From the NCBI GenBank assembly GCA_001940925.1, contig MSGZ01000020.1:36544-100543 (forward strand): 64,000 nt of DNA, read 5' to 3'. The notes below the pieces were generated by a model. That model had not been told where the DNA came from and searched no databases. It worked only from the letters and a program-made list of their open reading frames with translations. Position 1 is the stretch's first letter, and every line of letters starts with the position of its first letter. A program made the position numbers and the translations under genes. This document shows positions 8,339 to 16,125 of this stretch, in pieces. The DNA comes from Ruminococcus sp. Phil11 (GTDB lineage: Bacteria > Bacillota > Clostridia > Oscillospirales > Ruminococcaceae).

Positions 8339-10723
8339 ATGTCCAAATTTTCCGAAAAGGTGACGCAGGATTTCCTGAACCGGCTCCAGACACAGTTCAA
8401 TGTCTCCCCGGATGAGGCGAGCGACAAGCAGATCTACCTTGCACTCTCTGCTGTCGTGACGGAGCTGATGAAGACCAAGCGCCAGAAGTTCATGAATCAT
8501 GTCAACTCGACCGGTGAAAAGCAGGTATTCTATCTCTCGATGGAATTTCTGATGGGCAGATCCCTCAAGACCAGCCTGTACAATCTGGATCTGGCGGAGG
8601 ACGTTGAAAAATTCCTGAAAAAGTTTGATATCAAGCTGGACCGCATTTACGACTATGAGCCGGATGCGGGACTCGGCAACGGCGGTCTCGGCAGACTGGC
8701 CGCCTGCTATCTGGACGGCCTTGCAACGACCGGTTATCCGGCAACCGGACATTCGATCTGCTATGAATACGGCATTTTCAAGCAGAAGCTGGAGGACGGC
8801 TGGCAGACCGAGCTGCCCGACAACTGGCTCCCCGGCGGCGAGGTCTGGCTCGATCCGAAGCCGGAGCAGTCCATTGAGGTACACTTCGAGGGCGACCTTG
8901 AGGAATACTGGGATCAGCAGTATCACCATGTTTCCCATGTGAATTACAGCACCGTCACGGCGATCCCCTATGACATGTATGTGTCCGGCTACAACAGCAA
9001 TGCGGTCTCCGTGCTGCGTCTGTGGTCGGCAAAGGCACCGAGCTTTGATATGGCGATGTTCAATCAGGGCGATTATTCCAGAGCACTTGCGCAGAACTCG
9101 ATCGCAAACGCGATCTCCAAGGTGCTCTATCCGAACGACAACCATGTGGAGGGCAAATCGCTCCGTCTGCGCCAGCAGTATTTCCTCTGTGCGGCAGCCG
9201 TCGGCGATATCGTCAACAACCACATGGCAGTTTACGGCACACTGGACAATCTTGCGGACAAAGTCGCGATCCACATCAACGATACGCACCCGACACTTGC
9301 AATCCCGGAGCTGATGCGCATTCTGCTCGATGACTGCGGCTATACATGGGAAAAGGCATGGGATATCACCACGAGAGTGTTCGCCTATACGAATCATACC
9401 GTTATGGCGGAGGCACTGGAAAAATGGGATGTCAACCTCGTCCGCAGAGTGATCCCGCGCATCTTCTCCATTATCGTCGAGATCAACAACCGCTACTGCG
9501 CAGAGCTCTTTGCGCATACGCAGAACAGCGAGCTGACCACGCAGATGTCCATTATCAAGGACAACATGATCCACATGGCGACCCTCTGCGTCGCGGCTTC
9601 GCACAGCGTCAACGGCGTTTCCAAGCTGCATTCGGAGATCATCAAGGAATCCGTGTTCCACAATGAGTTCCGCGCGGCACCGCAGAAGTTCACGAATGTC
9701 ACGAACGGCATCGCATACCGCCGCTGGCTGTATCAATCCAATCCGGGACTGACCGCGCTGCTGAAGGATACGATCGGCAGCGGCTTCATGAAAAATGCAG
9801 CCGATCTGGAAAAGCTGCGTGCTTATCAGGACGATGCCAAGGTGCTGAAAAAGCTCATGGCAGTCAAGCGCGCGAACAAGGCGGAATTTGCAAAGTATGT
9901 GAAGTCCAGAAACGGCATCATCCTGAATCCGGACAGCGTGTTCGATGTACAGGTCAAGCGTCTGCACGAATATAAGCGGCAGCACCTCAACGCCCTGAAT
10001 ATCCTCGCGGATTATCAGATGCTGCTGGATAATCCGGATATGGACTTTGCACCGAAAACCTATATCTTCGCGGCAAAGGCGGCACCGGGCTACTACCTCG
10101 CAAAGCAGATCATCAAGATGATCTGGTGCATTTCGGAGGAGATCCGGAAGAACCCGAAGATCAGCGAGAAGCTGGCAGTTGTGTTCCTTGAGAACTACTG
10201 CGTGACGCTCTCCGAGATGCTGATGCCGGCTTCCGACTTCTCCGAGCAGATCTCGCTGGCAGGCACGGAGGCTTCCGGCACCGGCAATATGAAGCTGATG
10301 CTCAACGGTGCCGTCACGATCGGTACGCTGGACGGCGCGAACATTGAGATCAAGGAAGCGGCGGGCGATGAGAACATCATCATCTTCGGCATGAAGACCG
10401 AGGAGGTCAACTCCCGCAAGCCGCATTACAATCCGCAGGAGATCTACAGCAATCACGGCATGGTGCGCGCGTGCATCGACCGCATGAACAACGGTATCAA
10501 CGGCGACCGCTTCCCGGAGATCGCACAGTCGCTCCGGACGCAGGATCCGTATATGGTGCTTGCGGACTTCGACAGCTACCGTGCGGCGCAGGCCTATGCG
10601 GCACAGTGCTATGCGGATAAGCAGCGTTTTGCCAAAATGAGCCTGAATAATATCGCAGGCGCAGGCGTGTTCTCCGCAGACCGCGCCGTGACCGAATACG
10701 CAAAGAACATCTGGCATCTGTAA
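8339..10723 (+). CDS. glgP: Glycogen/starch phosphorylase
   Basis: The 794-residue GT35 enzyme releases glucose 1-phosphate from alpha-1,4-glucan ends in the cytosol. The N-terminal half carries YLSMEFLMGRSL and DAGLGNGGLGRLAACYLDG. The PLP-binding signature EASGTGNMKLMLNG lies near residue 640, with the lysine that forms the Schiff base. The start at 8339 (MSKFSEKV) is chosen over in-frame ATGs at 8327 and further upstream because GGAG at 8329-8332 is correctly spaced only for it. The longer N-terminus would be arginine-rich and unlike the family. The GH13 gene downstream, separated by a strong hairpin, suggests a glycogen or maltodextrin degradation operon. Confidence 0.97.
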   Translation: MSKFSEKVTQDFLNRLQTQFNVSPDEASDKQIYLALSAVVTELMKTKRQKFMNHVNSTGEKQVFYLSMEFLMGRSLKTSLYNLDLAEDVEKFLKKFDIKLDRIYDYEPDAGLGNGGLGRLAACYLDGLATTGYPATGHSICYEYGIFKQKLEDGWQTELPDNWLPGGEVWLDPKPEQSIEVHFEGDLEEYWDQQYHHVSHVNYSTVTAIPYDMYVSGYNSNAVSVLRLWSAKAPSFDMAMFNQGDYSRALAQNSIANAISKVLYPNDNHVEGKSLRLRQQYFLCAAAVGDIVNNHMAVYGTLDNLADKVAIHINDTHPTLAIPELMRILLDDCGYTWEKAWDITTRVFAYTNHTVMAEALEKWDVNLVRRVIPRIFSIIVEINNRYCAELFAHTQNSELTTQMSIIKDNMIHMATLCVAASHSVNGVSKLHSEIIKESVFHNEFRAAPQKFTNVTNGIAYRRWLYQSNPGLTALLKDTIGSGFMKNAADLEKLRAYQDDAKVLKKLMAVKRANKAEFAKYVKSRNGIILNPDSVFDVQVKRLHEYKRQHLNALNILADYQMLLDNPDMDFAPKTYIFAAKAAPGYYLAKQIIKMIWCISEEIRKNPKISEKLAVVFLENYCVTLSEMLMPASDFSEQISLAGTEASGTGNMKLMLNGAVTIGTLDGANIEIKEAAGDENIIIFGMKTEEVNSRKPHYNPQEIYSNHGMVRACIDRMNNGINGDRFPEIAQSLRTQDPYMVLADFDSYRAAQAYAAQCYADKQRFAKMSLNNIAGAGVFSADRAVTEYAKNIWHL

Positions 10724-10735
10724 GCAAATCGGGTT

Positions 10736-10762
10736 CGCTCCGTTCCGCCGGGGAACGGAGCG
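10736..10762 (+). other. Intercistronic hairpin glgP-GH13
   Basis: The perfect 11-bp stem CGCTCCGTTCC/GGAACGGAGCG has a 5-base loop and no U tract. It more likely stabilises or separates the two messages than terminates them. Confidence 0.5.
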
Positions 10763-10843
10763 GAGCGAGCCGGTATATCGTGTGGGGAGTGGCGGTCAGA
10801 CGATCGCCCGTTTTTGCATATATGCAGATAAAGAGGGATTGGC

Positions 10844-12718
10844 ATGAAACGAATCTATGACAGCTGGGACAGGCGGTATAAATCCGTGTTCGGTGCGCTG
10901 CGGCAGAATGAGCCGTGCACCTTTACGGTCTGTCTGCCGCGGGAAACGAAGCCGGATACAAACCCGATGCTCGTGCTCTACCGCCCGGGCATGAAGGAGC
11001 GGTTCATCCCGATGAACACAGTCACGGAAAGCGGAACGGATACGCTCTATTCCGCGACCTGCTCCGCGAAAATTCCCGGCGTGCATTATTATTACTTCTC
11101 GTTTATGTCCGGCGGAAGCTGGCATTATATCAAAAAGGCGGCTGCACATGAGGGCGTCATCGGGGAAGGCGACCTCTTTCAGCTGACGGTCTACGATGAG
11201 CATTACGAAACGCCCGACTTCCTGAAGGGCGGCATCATGTATCAGATCTTCCCGGACCGCTTCTGCAAGAGCGGCCTGCCGCATGAGAATATCCCGCAGG
11301 ACCGCGTGCTCCGCGATGACTGGGGCGGTACGCCGTGGTACCGGCCGGATCAGAACGGGCACGTCTGGAACAATGACTATTTCGGCGGCGACTTAGAGGG
11401 CATTGTCCAGAAGCTTCCGTATCTGGAATCGCTCGGCGTGACCTGCATTTATCTGAACCCGATCTTTGAAGCGCATGAGAATCACCGCTATAACACGGCA
11501 AATTACCGGCAGGTCGATCCGCTGCTCGGCACGAATCAGGATTTCGCCCGGCTCTGCAAGGAGGCGGCGCGGTTCGGCATCAGCGTGATCCTTGACGGCG
11601 TATTCTCACACACCGGCGCGGACAGCATCTACTTCAACAAGTTCTGCCGGTATGATACGGTCGGGGCATATAACTCGCAGGAAAGCCCTTACTATAAATG
11701 GTATACCTTCCACGAGTACCCGAACAGCTATGAGAGCTGGTGGGGCATTGATACGCTGCCGAATGTCAACGAGAATCAGCCGGATTATACCGACTACATC
11801 TGCGGCAGAGGCGGCGTGCTCGAATACTGGATGAGCCTCGGTGCGGCGGGCTTCCGTCTGGACGTCGCCGACGAGCTGCCGGATGCGTTCCTTGAACGCC
11901 TGTACGACTGCGTCAAGCGTGCGGACGGCGAGCATATCGTCATCGGCGAGGTCTGGGAGGATGCGACGACCAAGGAAGCCTACGGCGTCCGGCGGCGGTA
12001 TCTGCTCGGCGCACAGCTTGATTCCGTCATGAATTACCCGTTCCGCACGGCAATCATGCAGTATCTCGGCGGCTGCAGCCCGTATGACTTCCGCAGCCAG
12101 ATCATGACAATTCTTGAAAACTATCCGAAATGCGCAGTCGATGTGCTGATGAATTTCGTCTCGACGCATGACATTGAGCGCGCGATCACCGTGCTCGGCG
12201 GGGAGTCCTCCGAGGGCAAAAGCAAGGACTGGGCAGCCGAACGCCGCCTGACCCCGCAGCAGTATGACATCGGCAAGAAGAAGCTGAAGGTCGCAATGGT
12301 GCTGCAGTTCTTCCTGCCCGGCGTCCCGAGTATCTACTACGGCGACGAAGCGGGTCTGGACGGCTACGGCGACCCGTTCAACCGGCGCTGCTATCCGTGG
12401 GGGCATGAGGATCAGGAGCTGATCGAATTTACGAGAACGCTGGCAAAGATCCGGCATCTCTCGAAGGTGTTTGTGGACGGTGCTCTGAAATTCCTCACGC
12501 TGGACGATGACTATATCGTGTTTGCGCGCTACAGAAAGCACCGCAGAAAAGCAATGGTCATTGCGCTGAACCGCTCGGATCACGAGATTCACTTCGGCGT
12601 GGACAAAACGCCGTTCACCGACCGCTACACGATGTTCGATGTCGTGCACGGCGAGATCAGCGGCAATGACGTCAAGCTGCCGCCCTACGGCTTTGTGGCC
12701 GTCAAGGTGGAACTGTAA
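10844..12718 (+). CDS. GH13 alpha-glucan hydrolase (neopullulanase/amylopullulanase type)
   Basis: The 624-residue protein has an N-terminal beta-sandwich (about 1-120), then the alpha-amylase barrel starting at GGIMYQIFPDRF. Catalytic motifs are visible: DGVFSHTG (region I), GFRLDVADEL with the Asp nucleophile (region II), IGEVWED with the Glu acid/base (region III) and FVSTHDIERA (region IV, with S-T instead of the usual N before HD). No signal peptide is present, so it acts inside the cell on imported maltodextrins or glycogen together with GlgP. A C-terminal beta domain follows. An AGAGGGA site precedes the ATG. The exact specificity (pullulanase, neopullulanase or cyclodextrinase) cannot be read from the motifs alone. 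Confidence 0.9.
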   Translation: MKRIYDSWDRRYKSVFGALRQNEPCTFTVCLPRETKPDTNPMLVLYRPGMKERFIPMNTVTESGTDTLYSATCSAKIPGVHYYYFSFMSGGSWHYIKKAAAHEGVIGEGDLFQLTVYDEHYETPDFLKGGIMYQIFPDRFCKSGLPHENIPQDRVLRDDWGGTPWYRPDQNGHVWNNDYFGGDLEGIVQKLPYLESLGVTCIYLNPIFEAHENHRYNTANYRQVDPLLGTNQDFARLCKEAARFGISVILDGVFSHTGADSIYFNKFCRYDTVGAYNSQESPYYKWYTFHEYPNSYESWWGIDTLPNVNENQPDYTDYICGRGGVLEYWMSLGAAGFRLDVADELPDAFLERLYDCVKRADGEHIVIGEVWEDATTKEAYGVRRRYLLGAQLDSVMNYPFRTAIMQYLGGCSPYDFRSQIMTILENYPKCAVDVLMNFVSTHDIERAITVLGGESSEGKSKDWAAERRLTPQQYDIGKKKLKVAMVLQFFLPGVPSIYYGDEAGLDGYGDPFNRRCYPWGHEDQELIEFTRTLAKIRHLSKVFVDGALKFLTLDDDYIVFARYRKHRRKAMVIALNRSDHEIHFGVDKTPFTDRYTMFDVVHGEISGNDVKLPPYGFVAVKVEL

Positions 12719-12719
12719 A

Positions 12720-12758
12720 AGTGAATAGTGAACAGTGAATAGTAAAGAGTGAATCGTA
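12720..12758. repeat. Short GTGAATAGTGAA-type repeat
   Basis: Degenerate tandem GTGAATAGT/GTGAACAGT units occur directly after the GH13 stop. The same units form one edge of the longer element A copies at 18746-18891 and 35404-35555. Confidence 0.6.
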
Positions 12759-12787
12759 AGACGAAACAATAAGATTATGGAGTATGT

Positions 12788-14710
12788 ATGCTGATTTCAT
12801 GTACCGGAATCAACAAGTTCTATCAGGATAACCACGTTCTGCGGTCGGTCGCGCTGACCGTGGAAAACCAGGACCGGATCGGTCTGGTCGGCGACAACGG
12901 CTGCGGCAAGAGTACCTTCCTGCGCATTCTGACGGAGAAGGAGCTCCCCGATGCCTTTGAGCACGACGAGCCCGCAATCGCCAAGGCGCCGAATCTGCGG
13001 ATCGGCTATCTGGCGCAGAATGCCGGGCTGGACGGCAGCAAGACCGTTCAGGAGGAAATGAACAGTGCCTTTGCACCGCTCCGCGAGGCAAAGCAGATTA
13101 TGCAGGCACTGGAACTAAAAATGGAAAGCGGCGGCCTCAGCGGTGAGGAACTGGACGAATATGCGCGGCTTTCCGCGTATTTCGAGATCAACGACGGCTA
13201 CACGACAGATGTCCGCATCCGCACTGTCCTTTACGGCATGGGCTTTTCGGAGGCAGACTTATCCCGCACGGTCGGGGGATTTTCCGGCGGCGAGAAAACG
13301 CGGCTCGCGCTCTGCAAGCTGCTGCTGGAAGCACCCGATCTGCTGATCCTCGACGAGCCGACGAACCACCTCGATTTCCAGACGGTCGGCTGGCTGGAGG
13401 ATTATCTCAAGGGCTGGCGCGGCGCGCTGCTGATCGTCAGCCATGACCGCTTTTTCCTCGACCGCCTCTGCACGAGCATCTGTGAGCTGGAACGCGGCGA
13501 GCTGACGCGCTACAAGGGCAATTACACCGCCTTCACGAAGCTGCGGGCGGAATCGCGGGAGCGGCAGCAGAAGGAATACGAGGCGCAGCAGCGGGAGATC
13601 GCGAAGCTGGAGGATTATGTCGCGCGGAACAAGGTGCGTGCCTCGACGGCGAAATCCGCGAAGTCCCGCGAAAAGCAGCTCGAAAAAATGGAGCGCATCG
13701 ACAAGCCCTATGCGGCGAACAAGCAGGCGCGGCTGCAGTTTACATACAGCGTCGTGCCGCCGATCGACCTGCTGGAGGTCAAGGGCATTGATCTGACCGT
13801 CGGCAGCGGGATGCAGCAGAAAACGCTCATGGACAATCTCTCGTTCACGGTGCGCCGCGGCGAGAAGATCGGCATTATCGGCGAGAACGGCGCGGGTAAA
13901 TCGACGCTGCTCAAGGTGCTGCGGAATATCCTGCCGCACAAGGGACTCGTCCGCTGGGCAGCGGGCACGCGGCTCGGCTGCTTTGAGCAGGAGAGCGAAA
14001 GCCTCAACCCATACGCGACGGTCTTTGACGAGCTGCATGACCGCTATCCGGCACTCAGCGATTTTGAGGTCAGGAGCCTGCTCGGGCAGGTGCGGCTGAC
14101 CGGCGAGAATGTCTTTAAGGAGACCGGCGTGATCTCCGGCGGCGAGCGCGCCAAGCTCTGCTTTGCCATTCTGATGATGGAGCACGGCAATGTGCTGCTG
14201 CTTGATGAGCCGACAAACCACCTTGACCTTGCGACAAAGGAAATTCTTGAGCAGGCACTCTGCGATTTTGACGGCACGATTTTGTTCGTCAGCCATGACC
14301 GCTATCTGCTTGACCGCATCGCGGACAATCTGTTCGTGATGGAAAACGGCACGCTGGAACGGTTCAATGGCAGATTCACGGCCTATCAGGAGCAGATCCG
14401 CCGGAAAACCGAGGCCGAGCAGACCGCTGCCGCCGAGGAAAAGCGCAGAAAGGCCGAGGAGGACAAAAAGTCCGGCTACCGTTCCAGGGAGCAGCGCAGT
14501 CTGGAAGCGAAACGCCGCGCCGAGCAAAAGCGCATCGAGCAGGAAATGGACGATCTGCAGGCGGAGCAGAATACGCTGCAGGAATCGCTTTCCGATCCTG
14601 CCGTGGCGGGCGATTATGAGAAGATGCAGCAGGTCTGTCTGCGGCTGGAGGAGATCCGGCAGAAAACGGACGATCTGCTGGAGGAGCTGATCATGCTGGA
14701 GGATGCATGA
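12788..14710 (+). CDS. ABC-F family ATPase (Uup/YdiF type)
   Basis: The 640-residue protein has two ABC ATPase domains and no membrane segment. Walker A motifs are GDNGCGKST (about 37-45) and GENGAGKST (about 365-373). Signatures are GGFSGGEKTRL and GVISGGERAKL, and both Walker B motifs read LLDEPTNHLD-like. The linker between them is charged and helical (about 245-325). The C-terminal 100 residues (EQTAAAEEKRRKAEEDKK and on) form a coiled coil as in Uup/YdiF. Such proteins act on ribosome E-site states or nucleic acid structure; this one is probably a housekeeping translation factor rather than a resistance protein. GGAG lies 5 bases before the ATG. Confidence 0.92.
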   Translation: MLISCTGINKFYQDNHVLRSVALTVENQDRIGLVGDNGCGKSTFLRILTEKELPDAFEHDEPAIAKAPNLRIGYLAQNAGLDGSKTVQEEMNSAFAPLREAKQIMQALELKMESGGLSGEELDEYARLSAYFEINDGYTTDVRIRTVLYGMGFSEADLSRTVGGFSGGEKTRLALCKLLLEAPDLLILDEPTNHLDFQTVGWLEDYLKGWRGALLIVSHDRFFLDRLCTSICELERGELTRYKGNYTAFTKLRAESRERQQKEYEAQQREIAKLEDYVARNKVRASTAKSAKSREKQLEKMERIDKPYAANKQARLQFTYSVVPPIDLLEVKGIDLTVGSGMQQKTLMDNLSFTVRRGEKIGIIGENGAGKSTLLKVLRNILPHKGLVRWAAGTRLGCFEQESESLNPYATVFDELHDRYPALSDFEVRSLLGQVRLTGENVFKETGVISGGERAKLCFAILMMEHGNVLLLDEPTNHLDLATKEILEQALCDFDGTILFVSHDRYLLDRIADNLFVMENGTLERFNGRFTAYQEQIRRKTEAEQTAAAEEKRRKAEEDKKSGYRSREQRSLEAKRRAEQKRIEQEMDDLQAEQNTLQESLSDPAVAGDYEKMQQVCLRLEEIRQKTDDLLEELIMLEDA

Positions 14711-14737
14711 TCCGGCAGAACAAAAAGGAGTATGAAT

Positions 14738-15385
14738 ATGAAACGGAGATTCATTGCGCTTGCGGGTGCCCTGCTGCTGACGGCCTGTCCGCTGACGGGC
14801 TGCGGAAAGCCGTATAACAACACCGACCTCAATATGACAGAGGACGAAATGCCCTACGGCTCGACGCTTGTCAAAAATACGGAGTTTTCTGTACCGCTGC
14901 AGTACGACCGGCGGTTCATTGAGGACGCGCTTGCCGAAAAGCTCGGTCATTATTATCACGCATTGCAGGAGAATGATGCCGCGGAATTTTCCGCGGTGCT
15001 GTTCCCGCTGTATCATAATTATGAGATGGAAACGGTCTACGAGGGCAAGTATACCGATGCGGATGTTGTGAAGAATACGCATGATGCCATGGAGTCGCTC
15101 CACGGCGGCGAATTTGATTTTGCGCTGCTCGATATCACGGAGATGATCACAAGGCAGGGCATTTCCGAACATTACGATGCCCTCTATACGATGCTCGATC
15201 AGCTTGCGGAGGACAGCGGGCAGGAGCCTGTCACGAAAGATATGCAGGCACTTTATGAGCTGACGATCGACCGCTACTTCTGCAACAAGGGCGAGGGGAT
15301 CCGCGGCGAGACCAATTCGGTGCTCGAGGGCGAACGGCTGTTTGCACTGAAATCCAAGGATACATGGTATCTGATCTATACCTGA
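14738..15385 (+). CDS. Putative lipoprotein
   Basis: The 215-residue protein opens with a basic start and a hydrophobic stretch ending in the lipobox LTGC (cysteine near residue 22), so it should be a lipid-anchored extracytoplasmic protein. The mature part is acidic with no family I can name. The ATG at 14738 is chosen over the one at 14732 because AAGGAG ends at 14730, giving a 7-base gap. It is similar in size, layout and position to the next gene (helical YHALQENDAAEF against YFEAIEHKDYAAY, followed by Y-rich segments), so the pair may be diverged duplicates. It lies 27 bp after the ABC-F gene. Confidence 0.75.
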   Translation: MKRRFIALAGALLLTACPLTGCGKPYNNTDLNMTEDEMPYGSTLVKNTEFSVPLQYDRRFIEDALAEKLGHYYHALQENDAAEFSAVLFPLYHNYEMETVYEGKYTDADVVKNTHDAMESLHGGEFDFALLDITEMITRQGISEHYDALYTMLDQLAEDSGQEPVTKDMQALYELTIDRYFCNKGEGIRGETNSVLEGERLFALKSKDTWYLIYT

Positions 15386-15396
15386 CGGAGGGATGC

Positions 15397-15996
15397 ATGA
15401 TGAAACGGATCATACTGATCTGCTGCGCGGCGGTGACGGCTTTCTGCTGCACGGCCTGCAGCAATACGGCAAAGGGCGGTTCCTCGGCAGGGGAGAGCAA
15501 ACAGCAGGCGGACGGACTGAAGGTCACCTGCTCAAATGACATGGATCAGGCATATGCCGATCTGATGAAGTCGTATTTCGAGGCGATCGAACACAAGGAC
15601 TATGCGGCATATCAGAAAATCGTGTATCCGCCTTATCAGGAGAGCTACGGCAAATTTCTGGAATCGCAGGGTACGGATCCGGAAACGACCTTCCGCGAGG
15701 ATCTCTGCATGCAGTTTGATGAGGACGGCTATGACGGCTGGACGCTGACGGAGCTGCAGATCGAATATTATCCGCCGGAAAAGGAGGATCTTGACGACTT
15801 TTTCCATGCGTATTCCGCTGCGGGGATCTTTGACGATGCATTTGTCGAAAGCACGAAGAAGGATGCTTCGGAGATGCATGATGTGCTGTTTACGCTGTAT
15901 GCGCTCTATGACGGCGACGAGGAGGCTGTGCCGATCATCACAAACGGCGAAATGTTCGTGCTGAAAAACGCAGAAGGTGCGTACCTCTTTGGCTGA
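15397..15996 (+). CDS. Putative lipoprotein, paralogue of preceding gene
   Basis: This 199-residue product begins MMKRIILICCAAVTAFCC and has the lipobox CTAC just before a glycine/serine linker, so it is predicted to be anchored to the outer face of the membrane. The mature part carries a helical YADLMKSYFEAIEHKDYAAY block and many acidic residues. ATGs at 15397 and 15400 are both possible; GGAGGG at 15387-15392 fits either. The gene starts 11 bp after the previous lipoprotein and ends at a strong terminator, so both belong to the ABC-F transcript or a shared local one. The function is unknown. Confidence 0.75.
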   Translation: MMKRIILICCAAVTAFCCTACSNTAKGGSSAGESKQQADGLKVTCSNDMDQAYADLMKSYFEAIEHKDYAAYQKIVYPPYQESYGKFLESQGTDPETTFREDLCMQFDEDGYDGWTLTELQIEYYPPEKEDLDDFFHAYSAAGIFDDAFVESTKKDASEMHDVLFTLYALYDGDEEAVPIITNGEMFVLKNAEGAYLFG

Positions 15997-16011
15997 TTAT
16001 GTATATCGGAG

Positions 16012-16046
16012 CGGGTGCTGATGTTACATTCAGCACCCGTTCTTTA
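16012..16046 (+). terminator. Terminator after lipoprotein pair
   Basis: The 10-bp stem CGGGTGCTGA/TCAGCACCCG is followed by TTCTTTAT. Confidence 0.8.
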
Positions 16047-16079
16047 TCCGTTCAGGTATTTCGCCGCGGCACGCATCAC

Positions 16080-16118
16080 GAATAAAACCGGGCACTGCAT
16101 TCACAACAGTGCCCGGTT
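16080..16118 (-). terminator. Terminator of zinc-ribbon membrane protein gene
   Basis: The perfect 12-bp stem AACCGGGCACTG/CAGTGCCCGGTT is followed by TTTTATT on the minus strand. Confidence 0.8.
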
Positions 16119-16125
16119 TGCTTGA

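Noticed and set aside
8141..10717. 858-codon open frame on the minus strand
   Set aside because: It lies entirely opposite glgP, has no ribosome binding site, and its composition is that of an antisense shadow in high-GC DNA.
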